The notes below the pieces were generated by a model. The model was not told the origin of the DNA, ran no database searches, and saw nothing but the letters and a program-made list of their open reading frames with translations. A program made the position numbers and the translations under genes. From JAEXOD01 sp937930275 (GTDB lineage Bacteria > Bacteroidota > Ignavibacteria > Ignavibacteriales > Melioribacteraceae), in assembly GCA_036733965.1 (NCBI GenBank), contig DAIMZL010000102.1, positions 1 to 10,163 of the forward strand: DNA of 10,163 nucleotides, given 5' to 3'. Positions 1 through 6,799 of the stretch are shown piece after piece. The first letter of the stretch is position 1; the number at the start of each line of letters is the position of its first letter.

Positions 1-191
1 GTAATAATTAATTCGGTTTCTTTTAATTTAAAGAGATAGGGAAAAGCGTTTTTAAAAAATATGGGAATAAAATAGCTTTTGAATATGTGCATTATTTTAA
101 TAAAATTAGAGTTGTTCTTAAATTTTATTCAGTCCCGTTTATTTTTAAGTATTGTATAAAAATTCTAATCAAAAAATTCTAAAAAAATAGT

Positions 192-199
192 TATATTTG
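192..199 (+). promoter_or_regulatory. Candidate Bacteroidota-type -7 promoter element (TATATTTG)
   Basis: The octamer TATATTTG fits the Bacteroidota primary sigma factor -7 consensus TAnnTTTG exactly. It lies about 68 nt upstream of the preferred ATG at 267, which would leave a leader of about 60 nt. No TTG or TTTG sits at the usual distance upstream for the -33 element, so the match is partial and the assignment is inference. The rest of 1-266 shows no supportable gene. Confidence 0.4.
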
Positions 200-266
200 C
201 ATAAAATAATGACTTGCCTTTAGCAAATATTATTGGTTAAATTTGAATGTTAAAAAAGAGGAAAAA

Positions 267-1202
267 ATGTTTCGTAAAATATATATTTTATTAGTAATTT
301 TTTTAATTGCAAATATTAATAAAGCACAAAATGTTTACGAATTTTTAAGGTTGGATACAAGTCCCCGTGCTGCAGCTATGGCAGGAAGTTTTGTTGCAAA
401 TTACGATGACCCTAACGTAATGTTTTATAATCCGGCAGGAATTGCAACTCTTTCCGATAATCCGGTTTCTTTTTCATTTCTTAAACATGTTTTAGATATT
501 AATTCGGCAAGTTTATCCGGTTCTACTTTAATTGAAGGTTACGGTCGTTTTTCTGCAGGTATTACATATATTAACTATGGTACGTTTGATAAAGCTAATA
601 GGTATGGTGATAGAACCGGTGAGTTTGGCGCAAGTGATATTGCTGTTTTAATAGGATATGCCGGCAGTTTGGAAGAAAATTTTTATTATGGTGCTAACAT
701 AAAGTTTATTTACTCCGGTATTGACGATAAATCTTCAACGGGAGCTGCATTAGATTTAGGCTTACAATATCTAATTCCGGATAAAAAATGGAGTTTTGGT
801 TTTTCTGTCTTGAATTTAGGAAAACAACTTTCTTCTTATGTAAATACTAAAGAAGACTTGCCTTTGGATGTTAGATTTGGTGTTATGAAAGAATTAGATA
901 AAACCCCTTTTACTTTTGCTTTAACTTTTATTAGGTTAGCAGATAAATACGATAAATTATCAGATAGATTTAAGCAGTTTGTTGTTGGTGCAGAGGTTAA
1001 AATTAGCAAACCGCTAAAATTAAGAATCGGATATGATAACGAACGTAGAAAAGATTTGAAAATTGGCTCATCTACAGGTTTGGCAGGTATAAGCTTGGGC
1101 TTTGGTTTAAATATTAGCGAATATCAATTTGATTACTCGTTTTCGTCTTACGGTGAAATAGGCGGTTTACATAGAATCGGAATTTCGACTTCTTTTCTTT
1201 GA
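267..1202 (+). CDS. PorV/PorQ-family outer-membrane beta-barrel protein (PorQ-like, type IX secretion)
   Basis: An exported outer-membrane protein of 311 residues. ATG 267 is preferred over the in-frame TTG at 243 because AAAGAGG at 255-261 is a good ribosome binding site 5 nt before it, and the protein then opens directly with a signal peptide (basic n-region FRK, hydrophobic core, likely cut after NINKA, about residue 20). The mature start carries family hallmarks: SPRAAAMAGS (about 32-41), a DD pair (47-48) and NPAG (55-58), as in FadL-like PorV/PorQ barrels. The middle segment, with YGTFDKA followed by GEFGASD, resembles PorQ more than PorV. The chain alternates in short beta strands and ends in a hydrophobic STSFL strand, as outer-membrane barrels do. 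In known systems PorV carries T9SS cargo to the sortase PorU in the attachment complex, and PorQ belongs to the same machinery. These paralogues are numerous, so which role this one has is not settled. A T9SS-type cargo gene lies at 4811-6580, but the two are not in an operon. Confidence 0.82.
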   Translation: MFRKIYILLVIFLIANINKAQNVYEFLRLDTSPRAAAMAGSFVANYDDPNVMFYNPAGIATLSDNPVSFSFLKHVLDINSASLSGSTLIEGYGRFSAGITYINYGTFDKANRYGDRTGEFGASDIAVLIGYAGSLEENFYYGANIKFIYSGIDDKSSTGAALDLGLQYLIPDKKWSFGFSVLNLGKQLSSYVNTKEDLPLDVRFGVMKELDKTPFTFALTFIRLADKYDKLSDRFKQFVVGAEVKISKPLKLRIGYDNERRKDLKIGSSTGLAGISLGFGLNISEYQFDYSFSSYGEIGGLHRIGISTSFL

Positions 1203-1219
1203 ACCAAAATTTTCTCGAT

Positions 1220-1259
1220 AAAAAACCGATTAACAGGATTAACCCTTTCATAAATCGGT
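1220..1259 (-). terminator. Candidate intrinsic terminator for the TPR gene
   Basis: ACCGATT (1225-1231) and AATCGGT (1253-1259) form a perfect 7-bp stem with a 21-nt loop. Read on the minus strand the stem is followed by a T run (complement of 1220-1224), as expected for termination of the leftward gene 1301-2446. On the plus strand no U-run follows the hairpin, so it would serve the PorV/PorQ-like gene poorly. The large loop makes this a moderate call. Confidence 0.38.
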
Positions 1260-1300
1260 GATTAATTAAAAGTTAAGAATTATAGACTTAAAATCGCTTT

Positions 1301-2446
1301 TTAGTTTTTAAATGGGGTTTTTAAATATTTTTTAGCATTATTGTGACTATTGGAAAAATCATCACAGTCTAATACCGATTCGTAAAGGTCAGTTGCTTTT
1401 TTTCTGTTTCCGGTAGCATCGTAGCACATTCCAAGATATAAAAGCGTATTTACTTTATAATTAGTGTCACTTTTTTTATCTATTTCAAAAGATATTTTTT
1501 TGCTTTCTTCAAGCAGCGGTATAGCATCCGAAAAATTATTAGTTATATAGCTAATAAATCCGAGATGATAAAATGCTTCTCGTTTGGTACGTTTTGTATA
1601 TCCTGTCAATCCTTTGTTACATTTATTCAGTATTCCGTTGTAAAGCTCTTTGGCTTCGGAATAATTTTTCATTCCGATTAGTATTTTTCCTTTGTATTTT
1701 TCAAAAGCAGGATTGTTTGAAAACTTAACGAGTAAGTTATTAATTATTTCCAATGCCTTTTTATTGTTCTTTTCGTATTGATAGTAAATTGAAGTCAAAA
1801 AGTATTGTGTTTCGTAGTTTGCATATTTCCCTCTATCGGCAACATAGTTTAGCTGTTTTAGTCCTTTCTGTTTGTCTCCTTTTGGAAATAAAGAAACAAT
1901 TGGTTTTACAACAGGGTATTTTTGCGGAATAAAATCGATATAGTAATTGTAAATTCCAAATCCGAGTTGCACGTCAATATTGTTTGGGTCGCACTTATAA
2001 GCTTCTTTTATTAGGGGTAAAGCATCTTTCCCGTCTAAAGCCGCTTTAATCCAGCTTTCTCTATAAATGTACAATCTTCCCCTAAACCCTAATGCACCCC
2101 CTTTAAAAAATAAGGCTTCCGAATTATTTGGGTTTTTCTCTAATAATTCATCGCAATAATCAATAGTGTTTTCAAGTTTATCAATTAAAATATCATCGTA
2201 TCTTTCATTCATTAAATCGGGCATTATTTTCCACCAAACAATCATAGCATCAAAAAACAAACCGGCGGCACTTTTGGGATAATCTTTTGCAACTACTTTA
2301 AAAGTTGATTCTGCTGCCGAGTATTGTAAATTATAAATTTGTTCTATGCCAATAGTTATTAACGAATCAAAACGAGTATTTTGAGCATCAACGTTTACTG
2401 AAATTAATAAAATAAATAATAAGTAAGTAAGTTCTTTTTTACGCAT
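1301..2446 (-). CDS. Exported tetratricopeptide-repeat protein
   Basis: A 381-residue protein with an N-terminal signal peptide (MRKK n-region, hydrophobic core 8-17, likely cut after VDA near residue 21), so probably periplasmic or surface associated; there is no lipobox cysteine. TPR-like helix pairs are readable at about 33-66, 105-125, 142-170, 210-240, 244-273, 288-318 and 331-361, with typical small/aromatic positions such as AFYHLGFISY and LLYLGMCYDATGN. A central block (about 118-200: GFRGRLYIYRES, GFGIYNYYIDFIP, FPKGDKQKGLKQL) is less TPR-like and loosely recalls the Iml2/TTC39-type helical family. That resemblance is from memory and weak. TPR proteins scaffold protein complexes, but no partner can be named here. 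The start codon has no obvious Shine-Dalgarno sequence, which is common in Bacteroidota. The gene is convergent with the outer-membrane protein on its left and divergent from the peptidase on its right, so it is probably monocistronic. Confidence 0.8.
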   Translation of the reverse strand: MRKKELTYLLFILLISVNVDAQNTRFDSLITIGIEQIYNLQYSAAESTFKVVAKDYPKSAAGLFFDAMIVWWKIMPDLMNERYDDILIDKLENTIDYCDELLEKNPNNSEALFFKGGALGFRGRLYIYRESWIKAALDGKDALPLIKEAYKCDPNNIDVQLGFGIYNYYIDFIPQKYPVVKPIVSLFPKGDKQKGLKQLNYVADRGKYANYETQYFLTSIYYQYEKNNKKALEIINNLLVKFSNNPAFEKYKGKILIGMKNYSEAKELYNGILNKCNKGLTGYTKRTKREAFYHLGFISYITNNFSDAIPLLEESKKISFEIDKKSDTNYKVNTLLYLGMCYDATGNRKKATDLYESVLDCDDFSNSHNNAKKYLKTPFKN

Positions 2447-2614
2447 AAAATAACAGAAATAATTGTAAACTAATTAAGTAAATATATTAAAAAAACTCAA
2501 GCTAATATTTAATAACTTATTTTAATATTAATTAGAATATTTATTAGTAAAAATTAAAAACAATAATTAAATTTAAAAAGATGATAATTGAACAACATGA
2601 TATTTTGGAAGAAA
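2447..2614. other. Extremely AT-rich divergent intergenic spacer
   Basis: This stretch separates the leftward TPR gene from the rightward hydrolase pair and must hold promoters for both. Bases 2461-2580 contain only about 12 G or C in 120. No exact TAnnTTTG element is visible on either strand. In-frame TTG 2588 and ATG 2597 could extend the peptidase N-terminus into this region. No RNA gene or repeat is apparent. Confidence 0.4.
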
Positions 2615-3544
2615 ATGAAAAGTAATTTATTAAAATATTTCGTATTATTTATATTAATATCAGGAATTATAAAAGGAGAGAATATGAAAGAAGGATTTGT
2701 TGATGTAATAGGCGGTAAAATTTGGTATAAAGTAGTTGGAGAAAATACTGCAAATGTTCCGTTGTTACTTATACATGGGGGTCCTGGTGCTCCTCATGAT
2801 TATATGGAAAACTTAGAAAAATTAGGTAATGAAAGACAAGTAATCTTTTATGACCAACTCGGCTGCGGTTTTTCGGATAGACCGGTTGATACAACATTGT
2901 GGAATATGAAAAGATTTTCGGATGAAATATCGAAATTATTAGAACATTTACATATTAAGGAAGTAAATTTATTAGGGCAATCATGGGGTAGTATGCTGGC
3001 AGTTTATTTTTATTTAAATCAATCGGAAGTAAAAATTAACAAGTTAATTCTTTCGGGACCATTTTTAAATGCAAAAATGTTCGCTGAGGATGTAACTAAT
3101 ATGGTTGATGAATTACCCGAAGATGACAAAAATATAATTAAGGAATGTGAAAACAAAGGGGATTACGCTAATGCAAAATATCAAGAAGTTATGAATAAAT
3201 TTTACAGCTTACATGTTTGCAGAATAAATCCTTTTCCTGAGTGCATGAATCGTACTTTTGAAAAAATGGGACTTGAAGTATATAGTTTTATGTGGGGCGC
3301 AAGCGAGTTTTCAATTTTCGGTACGCTAAAAGATGCTGATTTAACCGATAAACTAAATTTAATAACTATTCCTGTTTTATTAACTTGCGGTGAGTATGAC
3401 GAGGTATCACCCAAAACCACGTTTTACTATGCATCAAAAATCGAAAATGCAAAAGTAGAAATATTTAAGGATGCTTCACATATGCATCATTTGGAAAAAG
3501 AAGATGAGTATTTAAAAGCTGTAAATGAATTTCTGAAAAAATAA
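2615..3544 (+). CDS. Proline iminopeptidase-family alpha/beta hydrolase with signal peptide
   Basis: An alpha/beta-hydrolase of the proline iminopeptidase/tricorn-interacting-factor F1 type (peptidase family S33), which removes N-terminal residues, often proline, from short peptides. Numbering from TTG 2588: oxyanion-hole motif HGGPG 63-67, DQLGCGFSDRP 89-99, nucleophile elbow GQSWGS with Ser132, acid Asp271 in GEYDEVSP, and base His298 in SHMHH, so the triad is complete. Cap-domain signatures PFPEC (216-220) and WGASEF (236-241) hold glutamates that in this family can bind the substrate amino terminus. Start choice is uncertain. ATG 2615 gives a clean signal-peptide n-region (MKSNLLK) before a hydrophobic core and has a modest GGAAG upstream; ATG 2597 is also possible. 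An internal ATG at 2684 with a strong ribosome binding site would give a leaderless enzyme of 286 residues, the usual cytoplasmic form. The next gene starts 31 nt downstream, so the two are probably co-transcribed. Substrate specificity cannot be read from sequence; amino-acid amidases share the fold. Confidence 0.85.
   Translation: MKSNLLKYFVLFILISGIIKGENMKEGFVDVIGGKIWYKVVGENTANVPLLLIHGGPGAPHDYMENLEKLGNERQVIFYDQLGCGFSDRPVDTTLWNMKRFSDEISKLLEHLHIKEVNLLGQSWGSMLAVYFYLNQSEVKINKLILSGPFLNAKMFAEDVTNMVDELPEDDKNIIKECENKGDYANAKYQEVMNKFYSLHVCRINPFPECMNRTFEKMGLEVYSFMWGASEFSIFGTLKDADLTDKLNLITIPVLLTCGEYDEVSPKTTFYYASKIENAKVEIFKDASHMHHLEKEDEYLKAVNEFLKK
2673..2686 (+). promoter_or_regulatory. Strong internal ribosome binding site and ATG inside the peptidase gene
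   Basis: AAGGAGAG immediately precedes ATG 2684, with the GGAG core (2675-2678) 5 nt from the start. It is the best Shine-Dalgarno match near any candidate start of this gene. The ATG falls exactly where the conserved catalytic domain begins (MKEGFVDVIGGK), just after the signal peptide. It either marks the true start, making the upstream leader spurious, or permits a second cytoplasmic form. Confidence 0.55.
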
Positions 3545-3575
3545 AAAACCGATTTACAAATAATAAGGGGTATTT

Positions 3576-4700
3576 ATGAACAGATTAAAACTACAATTAT
3601 TATCGATATTGTTTTTATTTATTGTTGCAGTTGGTTGTAATGATGATAATTCAACTCAACCGATAAACAATGAAAACGAATTTGTTACCGCTACAATTGA
3701 TAATTTATGTGATACGATATTGGCAAAAACAGATTTGCCCGGAATGGTTGTAGGTGTATGGGTGCCAAGTAAAAGCTATACATACATAAAAGCAAAAGGT
3801 TATGATGACCCATATTTGAAAACACCTATGAAATTGGACTATAAGTTTAGAATAGGAAGTAATACAAAATCGATGGTAATTACCGTTTTATTGCAATTAG
3901 TTGATGAGGGAAAATTAAGTTTATACGATAAGCTAAGCAAATATTTTCCGGATTTCCCAAGAGCTAACGAAGTTACTATTCATCAATTATGTAACATGAC
4001 AAGCGGTATTTATAATTATACCGAAAGCGAGGCTTTTTGGACTGAAATGTTAAATAATCCGCTGGCGTCAAGAGCTCCGGAAGAGTTAATAGCCATAGGT
4101 GCTTCAGAAAGTTATTATTTTACACCGGGGACAAGCTTTTATTACAGCAATACAAATACTATATTAATTGGTAGAATAATCGAAATGCTTACCGGAAAAA
4201 GTTTAGAGGAGAATTTAAGAATAAGGATATATAATAAATACGGATTTACCAATACTTCGTTTCCTAACAATAACAAAATGCCTAATAATTTTATAAAAGG
4301 GTGGAATTACTTAACAGGAGAAGAATTGGTTGACGTTTCCGAGATGTTTTCCATAAGTTGGGGATGGGCAGCAGGGGCAGCAGTTTCGGATATTTATGAT
4401 GTAAAGAAGTGGGTGGAATTGGTTATAAACGGTGGGTTGATTTCCGATTCGCTACAAGCCAAAAGACTAATGGGTTATCAAATTCCAAATTTGGGGATTA
4501 ATTTTCAATACGGATACGGAGTAGCCAATTTTGGAGACAATAATTTTTGGGGGCACAACGGTTCTGTTCCCGGTTACACTTCCGTAATGATGCACGATAA
4601 AGCTACAGGAAGTACTATTGTGATATTTTTTAATACTGATGAAACTAACCCGGACGGATTGTTTTTGCAAATTGCAGAAGTAATTAAACTGTTGAAATAA
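3576..4700 (+). CDS. Lipoprotein serine hydrolase, beta-lactamase/DD-peptidase (class C) fold
   Basis: A 374-residue penicillin-recognising serine hydrolase of the Beta-lactamase superfamily (Pfam PF00144 type: class C beta-lactamases, DD-carboxypeptidases, D-aminopeptidases, esterases). ATG 3576 follows AAGGGG at 3565-3570 with 5-nt spacing. The N-terminus is a lipoprotein signal: hydrophobic core 5-18, then lipobox VAVGC with Cys21, followed by an Asp/Asn-rich linker, so the enzyme is membrane anchored outside the cytoplasm. Catalytic motifs are in order: SNTK at 95-98 (SxxK, Ser95 nucleophile, Lys98), YSN at 190-192 (YxN), and HNG at 327-329 in place of KTG, a variant common among class C esterases and DD-peptidases. 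GHNGSVPGY and QYGYGV are typical neighbouring strands. Length and motif spacing suit R61-type DD-carboxypeptidases and D-aminopeptidases. Peptidoglycan stem peptides or other D-amino-acid peptides are plausible substrates by family knowledge, while antibiotic hydrolysis is not implied. It lies 31 nt after the peptidase gene and just before a terminator. Confidence 0.85.
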   Translation: MNRLKLQLLSILFLFIVAVGCNDDNSTQPINNENEFVTATIDNLCDTILAKTDLPGMVVGVWVPSKSYTYIKAKGYDDPYLKTPMKLDYKFRIGSNTKSMVITVLLQLVDEGKLSLYDKLSKYFPDFPRANEVTIHQLCNMTSGIYNYTESEAFWTEMLNNPLASRAPEELIAIGASESYYFTPGTSFYYSNTNTILIGRIIEMLTGKSLEENLRIRIYNKYGFTNTSFPNNNKMPNNFIKGWNYLTGEELVDVSEMFSISWGWAAGAAVSDIYDVKKWVELVINGGLISDSLQAKRLMGYQIPNLGINFQYGYGVANFGDNNFWGHNGSVPGYTSVMMHDKATGSTIVIFFNTDETNPDGLFLQIAEVIKLLK

Positions 4701-4747
4701 AGTTTATTTAACAGAGATTAAAATTATCAACTAATTTAAATGAGTAT

Positions 4748-4795
4748 AAAAAAACCTCCTCTCTTTAGTAAATAAAAGAAAGGAGGTTTAATTTT
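4748..4795. terminator. Bidirectional intrinsic terminator between convergent genes
   Basis: AAACCTCCTCTCTTT (4752-4766) pairs with AAAGAAAGGAGGTTT (4775-4789) in a 15-bp stem with a single C-A mismatch and an 8-nt loop. On the plus strand it is followed by a T-rich stretch (TTTAATTTT) and on the minus strand by a run of Ts (complement of 4748-4754). It sits between the ends of the rightward hydrolase (4700) and the leftward propeller gene (4811), so it can stop both transcripts. The stem happens to contain CCTCCT/AGGAGG, the anti-Shine-Dalgarno/Shine-Dalgarno hexamers. Confidence 0.85.
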
Positions 4796-4810
4796 AATAG
4801 TACATATATT

Positions 4811-6580
4811 TTATTTCATTAATATCATTTTGTTGGTTTGGTAGTAACTACCGGCTTGCAATCTATAAAAATAAACGCCGCTTGCCAAGTTTGTTGCATT
4901 AAATTGTTTGTTGTAACTGCCTGCGGGTAAATTTTCGTTAACTAAAGTTTCCACTTCCTTACCAACCGAATCATATATTTTTAGAGTAACAAATTCCGTA
5001 TTAGGAATGCTGAATGAAATGGTTGTGGAAGGGTTAAACGGATTAGGGAAGTTTTGGTGTAAAGCATAAGCAGATGGAATAACTTCGTTATTATTTTCTT
5101 CTTCAACTTCGGTAATTGCCATCAAATTAGAAACAACAGGTTGACGATAAAAACCGTTTAAAGTCCCCGAAAATAAATAATTGTTGTTATAATTAAATGA
5201 GCAAACGCTTGTATTAAAAGGATATCCGTTATTTAGTTGATAAAATGAATTTCCGTTGTCATTGGATATTAAGATTCCGTGTTCCAAAGTTCCGACTACA
5301 ATGTATTCGTTATAATTTGCCATATACAAAGTAAATGGGAAAAAAGTAGGATTATCACCAAGTCTTGTCCAGTTAAATTCACCAATAACGCATCTATGTA
5401 TTCCGTCATAATAGGTGCCTGCGAATAAATAACCGTTTTTAACTAAAACTCTGTTAACTCGTCCTACAAAATTACCTGTTTTTTGCCAAGTTGCTCCTTC
5501 ATCGGTTGTATAACATATTTCATTTTCATGAGTNNNNNNNNNNNNNNNNNNNNNNNNNNNNNNNNNNNNNNNNNNNNNNNNNNNNNNNNNNNNNNNNNNN
5601 NNNNNNNNNNNNNNNNNNNNNNNNNNNNNNNNNCTTATATCAGCAGTAGTAAGTACGTTAAGTGTCCAAGTGTTTCCGAAATTTGCCGAACTTAAAATGC
5701 CATAACTCTCAAAACATACATAAATCTTATTTAAAAAATATTTAATATCTTTTACAATGTTATAACTTGTCTGATTTACTTTTGTCCAATTTAATCCGTA
5801 GTCAGTTGATTTGTATATGCTACCGTTACGCGTGCCCAAAAACACCAAATCGCCGACAGTTAAAAGTTTATATGCAATACTATTTGTTATTCCGTTATTT
5901 GCCGCAATCCAGAACTGTCCGCCGTTTTGTGAATAAAATACACCGGCTTGTGTTGAAATAATTAGGTTATTACCTGACTTGGTGATGTCAAAAACGGAGT
6001 AGTTTGAAGGTAAACCAAAATTAATAGCTTGCCAATTTATGTTAGATTTATCGCTTACATAAACGCCGCCGCTATCGGTAACACAATAAATATTGTTTTC
6101 AATTTGTAAAAACTTGTTTACGTTATAATTGGTTAACCCTACATTGCTTTGCACCCATAGCAGACCGTTATTTTCCGACTTATAAACGCCTTGATTTTTA
6201 ATACTAACAAATAATGTTTGATCAATAGAAATGATATCTACTATCTCTGCAAAAGATAACCCTGAATTTACCGAAAGCCATGAACTACCTGAATTTGGAG
6301 AGTAAAATACTCCGTCATCTTTTGTGCCGATAAAAATAGTTTCACCCAAAGTTGTTATGCATTTTACGGAAATTTCTCCAAGTCCATTATTAATGTTAAT
6401 AAAATTAACTCCTCCGTCTGAAGACTTATAAATACCTGATTCACTACCTAAATAAACATTACCATATAATTCTGCAATACAATTGATGTTTGAAAAATCA
6501 ATTCCATTAATTTTCTGCCAATCGGCGTAGTATGTAGAACCCCATAAAAACAATAATGAAAAAAGAATAAGTTTCCTCAT
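4811..6580 (-). CDS. Secreted beta-propeller-like repeat protein with type IX secretion C-terminal sorting domain (contains assembly gap)
   Basis: About 589 residues as assembled. ATG 6580 is preferred: AGGAG at 6592-6588 lies 7 nt before it, and a longer GTG start at 6595 would place that site inside the coding region. The N-terminus MRKLILFSLLFLWGS is a signal peptide ending near YYA. The body is a tandem repeat of about 41 residues. Numbered from the GTG start, aromatic end residues fall at W26, F65, W106, W147, W188, W229, W270, W310, gap, W370, W409 and F451. Each unit has a G(S/T)xxGΦY(K/Y)SxxxGxxW pattern typical of BNR/sortilin-type propeller blades. Residues about 513-594 are a T9SS type A sorting domain: NFPNPFNPST, LKIYDSVGKEVETL, LPAGSYN, ASGVYFYRLQAG, and the end TNKMILMK. 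Known T9SS cargo is moved across the outer membrane with removal of this domain and is released or anchored on the surface. The ligand is unknown; there are no catalytic motifs, so adhesion or binding is inference. Bases 5534-5633 are unknown. Confidence 0.82.
   Translation of the reverse strand: MRKLILFSLLFLWGSTYYADWQKINGIDFSNINCIAELYGNVYLGSESGIYKSSDGGVNFININNGLGEISVKCITTLGETIFIGTKDDGVFYSPNSGSSWLSVNSGLSFAEIVDIISIDQTLFVSIKNQGVYKSENNGLLWVQSNVGLTNYNVNKFLQIENNIYCVTDSGGVYVSDKSNINWQAINFGLPSNYSVFDITKSGNNLIISTQAGVFYSQNGGQFWIAANNGITNSIAYKLLTVGDLVFLGTRNGSIYKSTDYGLNWTKVNQTSYNIVKDIKYFLNKIYVCFESYGILSSANFGNTWTLNVLTTADIXXXXXXXXXXXXXXXXXXXXXXXXXXXXXXXXXXTHENEICYTTDEGATWQKTGNFVGRVNRVLVKNGYLFAGTYYDGIHRCVIGEFNWTRLGDNPTFFPFTLYMANYNEYIVVGTLEHGILISNDNGNSFYQLNNGYPFNTSVCSFNYNNNYLFSGTLNGFYRQPVVSNLMAITEVEEENNNEVIPSAYALHQNFPNPFNPSTTISFSIPNTEFVTLKIYDSVGKEVETLVNENLPAGSYNKQFNATNLASGVYFYRLQAGSYYQTNKMILMK
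5534..5633. other. Assembly gap (100 Ns) inside the propeller gene
   Basis: Exactly 100 Ns, the conventional placeholder for a gap of unknown size. The flanks are in the same reading frame with this length, and blade motifs resume on the far side. The 41-residue repeat period implies that the real missing DNA is nearer 43 nt (no missing blade) or 166 nt (one extra blade) than 100. The repeats may have broken the assembly. Confidence 0.97.
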
Positions 6581-6664
6581 TTTAATGCTCCTCACTTTAA
6601 GTTAAGTTAGTAAAATATAAACTATTATCAATATAATCATTTAATTTTAGTAAGTCAATGTTTG

Positions 6665-6678
6665 GTGATTTATATCAC
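6665..6678. promoter_or_regulatory. Candidate CRP/FNR-family operator (GTGAT-N4-ATCAC)
   Basis: GTGATTTATATCAC has perfect GTGAT/ATCAC arms around TTAT. It also reads as GTGA-N6-TCAC with a following A, which matches the CRP half-site spacing (TGTGA-N6-TCACA) at all but the first base. It lies in the divergent intergenic region, about 85 nt before the propeller ATG (6580) and about 122 nt before the YfhO start (6800), so it could act on either. Which regulator, if any, binds it is unknown. Confidence 0.45.
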
Positions 6679-6799
6679 ATCGATAAGGTGAATAATTATT
6701 TTGAAAGTTTGATAAATTAAATCATTTTTTAGTAAATAATGTATTTATTTATTATTTTTAATGTTTTGAAAATAATAAGTTTAAGTAAACGAGGCATTT

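Noticed and set aside
1..39. Possible C-terminal tail of an upstream rightward gene (12 codons, INSVSFNLKR then TAG)
   Set aside because: It reads like the last strand of an outer-membrane protein, but 12 codons at the edge are too few to support a gene.
2447..2596. Very AT-rich spacer as a possible replication origin or attachment site
   Set aside because: No DnaA-box-like repeats, direct repeats or nearby replication or integrase genes; the composition fits an ordinary divergent promoter region in this genome.
3202..3420. Leftward open frame of 72 codons inside the peptidase gene
   Set aside because: Antisense shadow of a gene with full catalytic motifs; no ribosome binding site or recognisable protein.
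1219..3554. 14-nt exact match ATAAAAAACCGATT after two genes (near 1218 and 3541)
   Set aside because: In sequence this AT-rich a shared 14-mer within 10 kb is expected by chance about once; the flanks do not match and no third copy was noticed.
4467..4670. Leftward open frame of 67 codons inside the serine hydrolase gene
   Set aside because: Antisense shadow covering the HNG motif region; no independent support.
4752..4789. CCTCCT/AGGAGG in the hairpin as a regulatory RNA that sequesters ribosome binding sites
   Set aside because: Its position between two convergent gene ends and T runs on both sides are fully explained by a bidirectional terminator.
5483..5961. Two rightward open frames (5483-5695, 5767-5961) inside the propeller gene
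   Set aside because: Antisense shadows of the repeat protein; the first is mostly Ns.
6700..6799. Promoter elements TAnnTTTG for the YfhO gene
   Set aside because: Several TTTG words occur but none has TA at the right distance, so no promoter could be called.
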